Positions 45,591 through 54,822 of a stretch of 64,000 nt of DNA are shown here, piece after piece (the stretch's first letter is position 1; each line of letters opens with the position of its first letter). The stretch comes from Chromatiaceae bacterium. GTDB taxonomy: Bacteria > Pseudomonadota > Gammaproteobacteria > Chromatiales > Chromatiaceae. Where the stretch lies: the NCBI GenBank assembly GCA_016714645.1, contig JADKCI010000002.1:372001-436000 (forward strand), in the 5' to 3' direction. The notes under the pieces were generated by a model, which worked only from the letters and a program-made list of their open reading frames with translations, searched no databases and was not told the DNA's origin. Both the position numbers and the translations under genes were made by a program.

Positions 45591-46045
45591 ACGCTTCCGC
45601 CATCTATTGACACAGCAGGCTCAACCACCCGGATCTGAGAATCGACCAGATGGATATGATCCCGACGGTTTTCTCAAGCGTGGTGCGCGAGTATACCCGC
45701 GATGCGTTTTTGGGCTATTTCGCGGGTCGCTCAAGCAACTTGGTCATCTTTTAGCCGGGCTGCGGCGCAAGTAAGCCAGGGGGACAAATCCGCACAGACC
45801 AATACGGAACTCTGATGCCGAAAGCGATGGAGCGCGCCACGTACCATAAATCCACTTGAAGATCGTCGAGCCTTCCAATACCCGGGAACGGCGCACGCCG
45901 AGCTGAGCTTTTCAGTTTGGATTGGCGCTGGGGTGGAAGGGAATGGGTTCCGGAGGAACGATCGGAACAATCCGGGTGTTGAGTCCCCTGTGGTTCGGAT
46001 GCGGGGATTCTGCACCTTATACATCGGCTATTAGGAACGAGGGTA
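45591..46045. other. 455-bp gap in the plus operon
   Basis: No full gene is seen. A short frame 45650-45754 (MDMIPTVFSSVVREYTRDAF, then 14 more residues) looks protein-like and may be a relic. TTGACA occurs at 45608 without a clear -10. The rest gives no readable signal on either strand. Confidence 0.4.
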
Positions 46046-46318
46046 ATGAAGATGAAGTCCGGCGAGTTTACTGAGCCACGCTTGTTCAACCGGTTCCCTA
46101 GCGTCCTCGTTCTCCCAATTGCGCGAGCAATCTATCTCTTCATCGCCCTCGCCAGCCTCTTGGCTGTGGTCGGTGGAATTCTTTTTGCAGTTTATCTGCA
46201 AGTTTCCACCTCCGGTTACCCGAGTACAGTCCCCGTGCCGCCGCCGTACCAGGGAACCGTGACGGTGCCTAGTATGCCCCAAGCGATGTGGATCTTTCGG
46301 TCGTCCAGGCGCGACTGA
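46046..46318 (+). CDS. N-terminal part of a two-TM protein (frame split)
   Basis: A 90-aa frame with one strong membrane segment (YLFIALASLLAVVGGILFAVYL) and a Pro-rich periplasmic linker (VPVPPPYQGTVTVPSMPQAM). Its last dozen codons lose character exactly where the next frame begins with VDLSVVQARLRPPTN. I read it as the beginning of the same protein as 46288-47289, displaced by one base near 46285. ACGAGGG lies before the first ATG. Confidence 0.6.
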   Translation: MKMKSGEFTEPRLFNRFPSVLVLPIARAIYLFIALASLLAVVGGILFAVYLQVSTSGYPSTVPVPPPYQGTVTVPSMPQAMWIFRSSRRD

Positions 46319-47289
46319 GGCCGCCAACCAACATCAGATTCGTGGTCACCGCGGGAGCCATCACAAAGCCGTTGCAGCAGGGGGCGGTCGTGGGGCATTT
46401 TGTCGCGGAGACGCCTAACCAGATTGCAGCCTATCCTGAGGGCGCCAGTATTCTCGGTGGTCCAGACGCCGAGCGATTCACGCGCGGACTCGACGAGAAA
46501 TCCAAAATGGTCGGCCTGGCGGCGACCCCTATGCTGGCTAGCGAGATCGCGGAGGCGCTTCGTGATATCAAGGAGGAGCAGCAGCGGACCTTTCAGATTC
46601 GCGTGGCGATGAGAGATCAGTTTGGAACGACTTCCGCTGCCGAAGATATCTCGTTTACCCTGAGATTAGCGCCTGCACTATTGGTTTCTCCGGAACCGAA
46701 ACCGGACCCTCAGACGCCGCCGACGGAAATTCAGAAGATCGCTCGGGAGGTGGCGAAGACCATTGAGCCAACGGTAAATCCTGCGCACTTCAGTGCCTTT
46801 GAGAAAGCGACAAAGGTACCTCGGCAGTGCGGAGCCTCAGACACCGATCAGGTTTTTCTCGGAAATTACCGCAGGGCTGTCGAGGATGCCCGGTTAAAGT
46901 TGACTTCGGCGAATGTCGAGGCGTTCTACACGGGCTTGTGCGATGCCTGGAAAGCGGTTCTGAAAAAACAGGCCGATGCGCGGGAACAGGCGGAGCAGCT
47001 TGTGCGCGCTGCGAGGGAACAGGCCGAGCGGGCGCGAGAGAACGCTCAGGCACATAACAGCGCTTTGCAGCAACGTCATTCTGAGCAAGTATTTCAGGCG
47101 AAGGCATACACCGCAGTGACGCTTTCCGTCATTGGTGGTGCGATTGGGATCTTCCTCGCCGTTTCACTGGTGCTGGCCTTCCTTGCGATCGAAGGCCACT
47201 CCCGGGCGGTGCGCCTAGCGATTGAGACCATGGTCAGAGTATCTGAGCAGGGTAAGTCTGTCGATACCTCGGGGAACAATCCATCGTGA
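46288..47289 (+). CDS. Two-TM coiled-coil protein, main part
   Basis: A 333-aa frame from a GTG at 46288. A periplasmic or cytosolic alpha/beta segment comes first, then a linker, then a helical coiled coil of about 60 residues (QADAREQAEQLVRAAREQAE) and a C-terminal membrane segment (AVTLSVIGGAIGIFLAVSLV). With the upstream 90-aa frame it would form a two-TM protein of about 410 residues with a large periplasmic loop. No family recognised. It overlaps the next gene by 4 bp, so it is part of the operon. Confidence 0.65.
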   Translation: MDLSVVQARLRPPTNIRFVVTAGAITKPLQQGAVVGHFVAETPNQIAAYPEGASILGGPDAERFTRGLDEKSKMVGLAATPMLASEIAEALRDIKEEQQRTFQIRVAMRDQFGTTSAAEDISFTLRLAPALLVSPEPKPDPQTPPTEIQKIAREVAKTIEPTVNPAHFSAFEKATKVPRQCGASDTDQVFLGNYRRAVEDARLKLTSANVEAFYTGLCDAWKAVLKKQADAREQAEQLVRAAREQAERARENAQAHNSALQQRHSEQVFQAKAYTAVTLSVIGGAIGIFLAVSLVLAFLAIEGHSRAVRLAIETMVRVSEQGKSVDTSGNNPS

Positions 47290-48437
47290 GTACAGTGTCA
47301 ATCCACCAGTGGCTGCGGTCACACGTAGGACAGTTTTGCGCCGTACAGGACTTTTTCGCTGGATGTCCGCGGGCATTTAATTCTCCACCATTTGTGCTAA
47401 TGGTATGTTTGGTCATACTGGGGGTGCCTGTCACAGAATTGCGAGCAGAGGATGCCAATGAGTTGCAGACGTCCGTGAAGGCAGTTCCCGAAGCGCCGCC
47501 CGAGGACACCGAGGGGCAGAGTAAGAAGGCCGATGAATCACCGGCGGATAAGCGAAGGCGGGAACTCACTGAGCAGCACGGACCTGAGATTGCGGAGGCG
47601 ATAATAGCGAGGACTGTTATCAATGGCATGACCTTTGAGCAGGTTCTGATGATCCGCGGTACCCCGACCGGTAAGCAGGTCATCCCGCCCGACGCAGAGC
47701 TTTGGCGCTATCCCGACGGCGAGATTGCCTTCTCCGCCGGCCGGACGAGCTATGTAGGGTTGTCAGGCAAGAAAGACACGGCGCGTCCCGTTTCTGGAGG
47801 TGCACAGGGAACATGGGGGCAGGATACAGGTAATAAGCCACCCGCGGACAGCAGTCTTACCATTCCTCGCCCTTCCGTGAGGGTGGGGGATAGCTATGTC
47901 TATGAGACAAGGGACCCGGCAAACGTCGAGCCGCTCATTACAACAAAGAGAACAGTCACAACTGCCGATAAGGAGATCGTGCTGTCGACAGTGGCCCTTA
48001 ACAGTAAGAATGCAAAAACAAGAAGGCTCTACTTCGATCGTGATTGGAATTTGGTGAGATCGAGGAACGCAGATAACAGCGGACTGGACTATTCGCCTCC
48101 AATTAAATATTACGATTTTCCATTATATCCTGGCAAGAAATGGCAGCAGGTTTCCACCGAAACGGACATCAAAAGTGGGAAGATCCGAATGCACACAATA
48201 TCAGGGATTGTTGGAGACTGGGAGGACGTCGCAGTGCCAGCGGGGAATTTCCGGGCCATGAGGGTCAGCCTGGAAACTGAGGTTTTTGATTCCGCGACAG
48301 GTGAGAAGACTCGTGGCACCGATATCTCCTGGTATGTTCCGGAAGTCCGTCGCAGCGTGAAATCGATAACGAGCGGTAAAGACGGTAAGAGCAAGATCAT
48401 CCAATTGATGTCGTATCAGCTTTCCGCGCAGCGGTGA
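47286..48437 (+). CDS. Exported protein with BamE-like segment
   Basis: A 383-aa protein from a GTG overlapping the upstream stop. A hydrophobic stretch (FVLMVCLVILGVPVTELRA) acts as signal or anchor. Residues about 110-160 (INGMTFEQVLMIRGTPTG ... LWRYPDGEIAFSAGR) follow the SmpA/BamE pattern of a helix pair and W-x-Y strand. The C-terminal 200 residues form a beta-rich domain (VGDSYVYETRDP, FPLYPGKKWQQVS, VPAGNFRAMRVSLETEV) reminiscent of DUF3108-type periplasmic domains. It is the last gene of the plus operon. Confidence 0.7.
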   Translation: MSTVSIHQWLRSHVGQFCAVQDFFAGCPRAFNSPPFVLMVCLVILGVPVTELRAEDANELQTSVKAVPEAPPEDTEGQSKKADESPADKRRRELTEQHGPEIAEAIIARTVINGMTFEQVLMIRGTPTGKQVIPPDAELWRYPDGEIAFSAGRTSYVGLSGKKDTARPVSGGAQGTWGQDTGNKPPADSSLTIPRPSVRVGDSYVYETRDPANVEPLITTKRTVTTADKEIVLSTVALNSKNAKTRRLYFDRDWNLVRSRNADNSGLDYSPPIKYYDFPLYPGKKWQQVSTETDIKSGKIRMHTISGIVGDWEDVAVPAGNFRAMRVSLETEVFDSATGEKTRGTDISWYVPEVRRSVKSITSGKDGKSKIIQLMSYQLSAQR

Positions 48438-48571
48438 ACGAGCGGGTTTCTCTGACGATCCGTACCGAAAGCACGGGCAACGGTGTCCGGTTGAGGTCAT
48501 AGGCAGGCCTTCAGCATAGGCCCTAACTCGCGTTCATAGAGCCCTGGCGAGGCTGTTTTGAGGGTGGTCGT

Positions 48572-49219
48572 TCACACCCCTGGCTGAGGCGGTGGTGTTA
48601 GGGGCAATCGCGCACGCCGGTCAGCGATCGTCTTGATCAGGTAAGTCCAGGGTGAGTGACCGCGTTGCCGGCAGGTGTCAATCACGCTGACCAGCAGGGT
48701 AAAGGCACGGGAGCCAACCGCCGTCCGGGTGCCATGGCTGAGGCGACGGGCAATGACCCAGTGGCGTAAGGCCCTTTCGGCTTCGTTGTTGGTTAGGGGC
48801 AGCTCTGGATGGTGGAGCACCGCGAAGATGGCCTCCCCATCATTGAGGAGTTCCACCGCCAGCGCCTGGGTCTTGTCATGACGATGATGGAGGCGCGCCG
48901 TGACCGCCTGGCGCAGGAGGTCCAGTGGGCAGGCAAAGGCGCGGGGCAAGTCCACCGCCTGGCCGTTGGGGGGGCTCGCGTTCGGCATAGATGGCGACCC
49001 TGAGGTCTTCCAGCGTGGTCCGCACCCGGTGGCCGAAGGCGCGGCCATCGGGATCGTAGCACTCCACCAGCCCTTGAGCTTTACGCAGCAGGTGCGCCCA
49101 ACAGCGCAGACGGTGCGGGTAGTCCCAGTAGGCGAACCAGCCGTCCCTCATCAGCCAACCGGTGAAGCCACTTAACAAGCGCACGACGGTGGCCTTACCC
49201 CGAGCGGCAATGACATAGA
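48572..49219 (-). pseudogene. IS66-family transposase fragment
   Basis: Only the C-terminal half remains: RLLSGFTGWLMRDGWFAYWD and RLRCWAHLLRKAQGL in one frame, then, after a frame change near 48975, LPLTNNEAERALRHWVIARR and AFTLLVSVIDTCRQRGHSPW in another. These are hallmark IS66 segments. The upstream part is cut by the IS481 element at 49220. Confidence 0.85.
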
Positions 49220-50503
49220 TGTTCCGCCCCGTGTGATTATATACCCAGAAGGAGCTATCCTCTGTTCCGTGCTCGGGAAGTACTCGCGTACCTGGCCCTC
49301 GGGGGAGACGCCGCCCCGGGGTTCACCGCACCGCTGGCCGCCACCCCAGACGGAGACCCCACCGATGCACGTGAACCTGCATAAGAATGCTCGTACCACC
49401 CCGCCATTCGCCGCGAGTTGCGCGAGTCGCCGCTGCCCATCGCAGAACTGGCCCGGCGTTATCACCTGAGTAAGGCCACGGTGCGCAAGTGGCGCCGCCG
49501 CGCGGAGACCACCGACCGTTCCCATCGCCCGCACCGCCTGCACACCACGCTCTCGCCGGCCCAGGAGGCGGTGGTGGTGGCCCTGCGCCAGTCCTTGCTG
49601 CTGCCCCTGGATGACTTGCTGGCGGTGACCCGCGAGTTTCTCAACGCGCGTGTCTCGCGCTCCGGGCTGGACCGTTGCCTGCGCCGCCAGGGGGTCTCGG
49701 ACCTCAAAGCGCTGCTGCCCCGTGACGAGCGCGGCAAGCCGGCCTATCAGCCCTTCAAAGGCTATGCCCCCGGCTTTGTGCATGTCGATGTCAAGTACTT
49801 GCCGCAGCTGCCCGACGAGGACCCGCGTCGCTACCTGTTCGCCGCCATCGATCGCGCCACCGCGCTGGGTTTATGTCGAGATCCGGCCCGAAAAGTCCGC
49901 CGCCTGCGCCCAGGGCTTCCTGACCCATCTCCTCCAAGCCGCCGCCTTGAAGATCACCAACATCTTGACCGATAACGGCAAGGAATTCACCGACCGGTTC
50001 TGCGCGACCGGTGAGCGGGAACCGACGGGTCAGCATGGCTTCGATCGGATCTGTCGCGCACAGCACATCGAGCACCGCCTCATCCCGCCGCGCCATCCCC
50101 AGACCAACGGGATGATCGAGCGCTTTAACGGCCGCATCAGCGAGGTCCTGGCGACCAACCGCTTTCGCTCCGGGGAGCACTTGGCGGAGACCCTACAGCG
50201 CTATGTCAACGTCTATAATTACCACCTTCCACAGCGGGCACTGGGTCATGTGTGCCCGGTGGAAGCTCTGGAACAGTGGCGGGCAAAACAGCCTGAGCTA
50301 TTCGTTTCGGAGATTAATAATCTCCCGGGGCTTGACACTTATGCAGATTGACTTGCATGGATAGGGTCTCAGTCTGGGGTGGCGGCCAGCGGTGCGGTGA
50401 CCCCCGGGGCAGCGTCTCCCCCGATGGCCAGGTACTCAAGTACTTCCCGAGCACGGAACAGAGGATAGCTCCTTCTGGGTATATAATCACACGGGGCGGA
50501 ACA
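49220..50503 (+). mobile_element. IS481-family element with long inverted ends
   Basis: The element starts TGTTCCGCCCCGTGTGATTA at 49220 and ends with its reverse complement at 50503. The inverted match continues for about 166 bp (49220-49385 against 50338-50503) with about 13 differences, far longer than the 15-25 bp ends known for IS481. The transposase lies between. No clear target duplication. The left end interrupts the IS66 fragment. Confidence 0.85.
49365..50351 (+). pseudogene. IS481-family transposase, frameshifted
   Basis: The start MHVNLHKNARTT is separated by a one-base loss (near 49400) from RRELRESPLPIAELARRYHL, the helix-turn-helix. The DDE core follows: HVDVKYLPQLPDEDPRRYLF, a one-base change near 49870 (VYVEIRPEKS in the next frame), then TDNGKEFTDRF and HPQTNGMIERFNGRISEV. 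Two indels make it inactive as read. Confidence 0.85.
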
Positions 50504-50566
50504 CTTAGCGGTATTGTCATGCGGCATCGGGGATGCAATCGCCCGATCCGCGAATAGATCCAAGGT

Positions 50567-52018
50567 CTAGCCCACCTCCACGCAGACGTACTTGATCTCC
50601 AGGTACTCCTCGATGCCGTAGCGGGAGCCCTCGCGGCCCAGGCCGGATTGCTTGACGCCGCCGAAGGGGGCGACGGCGGTGGAGACCAGGCCGGTGTTGA
50701 TGCCGACCAGGCCGTACTCCAGGGCCTCGGAGACCCGCCAGGCGCGGGCCAGGTCGCGGGTGAAGAAGTAGGCCGCCAGGCCGAATTCGGTAGCGTTGGC
50801 CAGGCTGATGGCCTCGGCCTCGGTCTGGAAGCGGAAGAGGGGGGCGACGGGGCCGAAGGTCTCCTCCCGCGCCACGAGCATGCCGGGGTCCACGTCCGCC
50901 AGCACCGTGGGCTGAAAGAAGGTGCCGCCCAGGGCGTGGCGGGACCCGCCGGCCAGCAGGCAGGCGCCCTTGGCGAGGGCATCGGCGATGTGGGCCTCGA
51001 CCTTCGCGACCGCCGCCGGGTTGATGAGGGGCCCCTGGACCACCCCCGCCTCCAGGCCGGGGCCCACCTGGAGCTCGCCGGCCTGTTCCGCCAGGCGGGC
51101 GGCGAAGTCGTCATAGATGCCGTCCTGGACCAGGAAGCGATTGGCGCAGACGCAGGTCTGGCCGGTGTTGCGGTATTTGGACTGAATGGCGCCCGCCACC
51201 GCCGCCTCCAGGTCGGCATCGTCGAAGACGATGAAGGGGGCATTACCGCCCAGTTCCAGGGACAGCTTCTTGAGGGTATCGGCGCACTGGCGCATCAGCA
51301 GCTTGCCCACCGCCGTGGAGCCGGTGAAGCTCAGCTTGCGCACCACCGGGTTACTGGTCAGCTCCTGGCCGATGGGGACCGGGTCGCCGGTGATGACGTT
51401 GAAGACCCCCGCCGGGATGCCGGCCCGTTCCGCTAGCACCGCCAGTGCCAGGGCGGAGAGGGGGGTCTCGGAGGCGGGCCGGGCCACCAGGGTACAGCCC
51501 GCCGCCAGGGCCGCCGCGGCCTTGCGGGTGAGCATGGCGGAGGGGAAGTTCCAGGGGGTGATGGCGGCGCAGACGCCGATGGGCTGCTTGAGCACCAGGA
51601 TGCGTTTGTCCGCCTGGTGCGGCGGGATGATGTCGCCATAGACCCGGCGCCCTTCCTCGGCGAACCAGTCGAGGAAGGAGGCGGCATAGGCGATCTCGCC
51701 CCGGGCCTCCGCCAGGGGCTTGCCCTGTTCGGCGGTCATGAGGCGGGCCAGGTCCTCCTGGCTTTCCAGCATGAGGTCGTGCCAGAGGCGCAGTCGCTGG
51801 CCGCGCTCGGCGGCGGTGAGGGCGCGCCAGGCCGGCCAGGCCGCCTCCGCCGCCAGGATGGCGCGCCGGGTCTCCGCCATGCCCATGGCGGGCACCTCGG
51901 CGATGACCTCGCCGGTGGCGGGATCGGTCACCGTCAGGGTGAGCCCCGAGTCCGCCCCGATCCATTCGCCACCCAGGTAAGCCTGCCGCCGCAGGAGATC
52001 CCGATCCTGAATTTTCAT
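50567..52018 (-). CDS. gabD: Succinate-semialdehyde dehydrogenase
   Basis: Oxidises succinate semialdehyde to succinate with NAD(P). The 483-aa aldehyde dehydrogenase has the catalytic Glu in LELGGNAPF, the catalytic Cys in NTGQTCVCANR, TPWNFPSAML for cofactor binding, and the C-terminal GGVKQSGLGREGSRYG found in GabD. No other GABA-shunt gene is adjacent. It marks the return to ordinary chromosome after the island. Confidence 0.9.
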   Translation of the reverse strand: MKIQDRDLLRRQAYLGGEWIGADSGLTLTVTDPATGEVIAEVPAMGMAETRRAILAAEAAWPAWRALTAAERGQRLRLWHDLMLESQEDLARLMTAEQGKPLAEARGEIAYAASFLDWFAEEGRRVYGDIIPPHQADKRILVLKQPIGVCAAITPWNFPSAMLTRKAAAALAAGCTLVARPASETPLSALALAVLAERAGIPAGVFNVITGDPVPIGQELTSNPVVRKLSFTGSTAVGKLLMRQCADTLKKLSLELGGNAPFIVFDDADLEAAVAGAIQSKYRNTGQTCVCANRFLVQDGIYDDFAARLAEQAGELQVGPGLEAGVVQGPLINPAAVAKVEAHIADALAKGACLLAGGSRHALGGTFFQPTVLADVDPGMLVAREETFGPVAPLFRFQTEAEAISLANATEFGLAAYFFTRDLARAWRVSEALEYGLVGINTGLVSTAVAPFGGVKQSGLGREGSRYGIEEYLEIKYVCVEVG

Positions 52019-52078
52019 CTGTCTTGCTCCCCGTTTGAAACCGATGCGGATCCGTTTACGGGATCTGGGCGCCCCGTA

Positions 52079-53473
52079 CTAAATCACCTTGGAGAAGCCG
52101 GCCACGGTCTCGGGGCCATTGCGGTAGGCGTCGAAGGCCATGCAGATGTTACGGATCAGCAGCCGGCCGCGGGGCAGGACCCGGATGCCCTGGTCGTCCA
52201 TCTCCAGCAGGCCATCCGCCTGCATGGGTTGGAGCCGGGGCAGGTCCTTGGCGAAGTAGGCCCCGAAATCGATACCCCAGCGGTCCGCGATGTCCGCGTA
52301 ATTCAGGGCGAAGTGACAGATCAGTTTGGTGATGGTGTCGCGGCGGATCTCGTCGTCCCGGCTCAGCTCGACGCCCCGGAAGACGGGCAGGCGCCCGGCG
52401 TCGATATCGGCGTAATACTCGTCCAGCTCGCGCCGGTTCTGGGCATAGGTGTTGTCGATCTTGCCGATCGAGGTGACGCCCAGGCCAACGAGGTCGCAAT
52501 CGGCATGGGTCGAGTAACCCTGGAAATTGCGGTAGAGGGTGCCGTCGCGCTGGGCCAGGGCCAGTTCGTCGTCCGGGCGGGCAAAGTGGTCCATGCCGAT
52601 ATAGACATAGCCGGCCGCCGCCAGCTTGTCGCCGGTGGCGCGCAGGATGTCCAGCTTGATCGGGGCCGTGGGTAACTGGTCGGGGTCGATGCGCCGCTGG
52701 GGCTTGAAGCGTTGGGGCAAGTGGGCGTAGTTGAAGATCGAGAACCGGTCCGGGGCGAAGGCCAGGACCTGATCCAGGGTGCGTTCGAAGCCCGCCACGC
52801 TCTGATAGGGCAGGCCGTAAATAAGATCGATGCTGAGGGAGCGGAAGCCCTGGGCGCGGGCCGCCTCCAGGACCGCCAGGGTCTCCGCCTCGGTCTGGAT
52901 ACGGTTGACGGCCTTCTGGACCAGGGGATCAAAATCCTGGACTCCCAGGCTCATGCGGTTGAAGCCGAGTTGGCGCAGCAGGGCGACGCTCTGGGCATCG
53001 GCCTCGCGGGGATCGATCTCGATGGAATACTCGCCCACCTCGTCATCCGCCAGGTTGAACCAGCGCCGGGTCTGGTCCATGAGTTCCCGCATCTGATCCT
53101 GGCTGATGAAGGTCGGGGTGCCACCGCCCCAATGCAGTTGCTCGACCCGGCGGCCTGGGCCGAAGAGGGCGCTTTGCAGCTCCAGTTCGCGATAGACCCG
53201 GTCCAGGTAGGGCTGGGCCAGGGTGCGGTCCTTGGTCGCGATCTTGTTGCAGGCGCAGTAAAAGCAGACCGTGTCGCAGAAGGGGATGTGGAAATAGAGC
53301 GACAGGGGGCGATCGGCCTGGTTGCTCCGTGCGCAGGCGGCGCGGTATTGGGCCTCACCGAAACCCTCGTGAAACTCCACCGCCGTCGGGTAGGAGGTGT
53401 AGCGCGGCCCGCTCTGGTCGTAGCGGCGGATCAGGTCCAGGTCGAATTCGATGCGTTGGTCAACGGCGGCCAT
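52079..53473 (-). CDS. hemN: Oxygen-independent coproporphyrinogen III oxidase
   Basis: Radical-SAM enzyme that makes protoporphyrinogen IX for heme (and bacteriochlorophyll) without oxygen. The 464-aa protein has the cluster motif CDTVCFYCACN, HWGGGTPTF, EIDPREAD, and IYGLPYQS, all typical of HemN rather than of HemW. ATG at 53473; the frame upstream is not coding. It follows the 106-aa gene after one base. Confidence 0.95.
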   Translation of the reverse strand: MAAVDQRIEFDLDLIRRYDQSGPRYTSYPTAVEFHEGFGEAQYRAACARSNQADRPLSLYFHIPFCDTVCFYCACNKIATKDRTLAQPYLDRVYRELELQSALFGPGRRVEQLHWGGGTPTFISQDQMRELMDQTRRWFNLADDEVGEYSIEIDPREADAQSVALLRQLGFNRMSLGVQDFDPLVQKAVNRIQTEAETLAVLEAARAQGFRSLSIDLIYGLPYQSVAGFERTLDQVLAFAPDRFSIFNYAHLPQRFKPQRRIDPDQLPTAPIKLDILRATGDKLAAAGYVYIGMDHFARPDDELALAQRDGTLYRNFQGYSTHADCDLVGLGVTSIGKIDNTYAQNRRELDEYYADIDAGRLPVFRGVELSRDDEIRRDTITKLICHFALNYADIADRWGIDFGAYFAKDLPRLQPMQADGLLEMDDQGIRVLPRGRLLIRNICMAFDAYRNGPETVAGFSKVI

Positions 53474-53474
53474 G

Positions 53475-53795
53475 TTAGTCCTCCCCATCCAGGTCGAGGC
53501 CCCGGCGGTGGGTTTCGTTAATCTGCTTGAGCAGGGGGTGAAAGGGGATCTGGTCGGCGTAGCGGGTCGCCAGGTCCATGAAGGGTAAATCCTCGCGCCC
53601 GAACAGGTAGTTACCCTCGAGCATGGACTGGTGAAGGGCGAGGATGCCTTGTTGCAAGGGGTCCAGGAAGGCCGGGAAGCGGTTGAGGTCTTCCAGTTCA
53701 AACTCCAGGCATTCGCGCAGGTCGCCCACCTCGAACACGGCCTGGCGCACCCACTCCACGTACTCATCGGCGGTCTTGGCTCGTCTCAGGGTCAT
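53475..53795 (-). CDS. Conserved small protein upstream of hemN
   Basis: A 106-aa, acidic, probably soluble protein (YVEWVRQAVFEVGDLRECLE, then FLDPLQQGILALHQSM). I do not recognise a family. It overlaps prmB at the stop (4 bp, ATGA) and ends one base before hemN, so it is translated together with both; a role linked to hemN is only a positional guess. Confidence 0.75.
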   Translation of the reverse strand: MTLRRAKTADEYVEWVRQAVFEVGDLRECLEFELEDLNRFPAFLDPLQQGILALHQSMLEGNYLFGREDLPFMDLATRYADQIPFHPLLKQINETHRRGLDLDGED

Positions 53796-54718
53796 GGTGC
53801 TGTCGTCTCGCGGGCAAAGAGGGGCTGATATTCGAGCAGGCGGGCCCGATCGAGGAGGAAGACACCCTCGCCGCCACGCTCAAACTCGATCCACATAAAG
53901 GCGATTTCCGGGAAGATGGCCTCCAGGGTCGCGGCCGTTTTGCCGACCTCGACGATCAGGACGCCGTCCTCCTTCAGGAACCGCGGGGCCTCGCGGAGGA
54001 TGCGCAGGACCAGGTCCAGGCCGGTCACGCCTCCCGCCAGGCCCAGGCGGGGCTCGCGCTGGTATTCAGCGGGCAGGGCCGCCAGTTCCTCGGCGGAGAC
54101 ATAGGGCGGGTTGGTGACGATGAGGTCATACTTCTGCGCGCCCAAACCCGCGAAGAGGTCCGACTCCACCACCCGCACCCGGTCCTCCAGACCCTGGGCC
54201 GCGATATTGCGGGTGGCGACCGCCAGGGCGGCGGGCGAGATGTCCGCCAGGTCAATGTCGGCGTCCGGCAGATAAACCCCGGCGGCAATGCCGATACAGC
54301 CGCTGCCCGTGCAGAGGTCGAGCACCCGGGCGATGGTATCCGGTTCCACCCAGGGCCCAAAGCCGGTCTCCACCAATTCCGCCAGGGGCGAGCGTGGCAC
54401 CAGGACGTTCTCGTCCACATAGAATTCCAGCCCGGCGAACCAGGCCTGGTGGGTGAGATAGGCCGCGGGTATCCGTTCCAGGAGGCGCCGCTCGAAGAGC
54501 TCGACGATGGCCAGTCGTTCCTCGTCCGTGAGGTGGCAGTCGTGGAAACGGGCGGGCAGGTCCGGAGGCAGACTCAGGGCATGGAGCACCAGATGCGCGG
54601 CCTCGTCCAGGGCGTTGTCGGTACCGTGACCAAAGAAGAGACCGGCCTTGTTAAAACGGCTGGCGCCCCAGCGGATGTAGTCTTGAATAGTCGTGAGGCC
54701 GTCGGGGATGCTTGCCAT
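53792..54718 (-). CDS. prmB: Ribosomal protein uL3 glutamine N5-methyltransferase
   Basis: SAM-dependent enzyme that methylates a glutamine of ribosomal protein L3. The 308-aa protein has the N-terminal helical domain, then LDLCTGSGCIGIA, and the glutamine-methyltransferase motif VTNPPYVSAEE. DNALDEAAHLVLHAL at the N-terminus is more like PrmB than PrmC. It is the first gene of the prmB-106aa-hemN unit. Confidence 0.92.
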   Translation of the reverse strand: MASIPDGLTTIQDYIRWGASRFNKAGLFFGHGTDNALDEAAHLVLHALSLPPDLPARFHDCHLTDEERLAIVELFERRLLERIPAAYLTHQAWFAGLEFYVDENVLVPRSPLAELVETGFGPWVEPDTIARVLDLCTGSGCIGIAAGVYLPDADIDLADISPAALAVATRNIAAQGLEDRVRVVESDLFAGLGAQKYDLIVTNPPYVSAEELAALPAEYQREPRLGLAGGVTGLDLVLRILREAPRFLKEDGVLIVEVGKTAATLEAIFPEIAFMWIEFERGGEGVFLLDRARLLEYQPLFARETTAP

Positions 54719-54822
54719 GCGTAATTAGGATTAGTGTCAGCGGGTTAGGAATGGGGGGAGGGCTGGGGTAGCCAATCCTGGGCCATGGGGGTCATTGCCG
54801 GCCGGGGTAGCCAGGACCGGAA

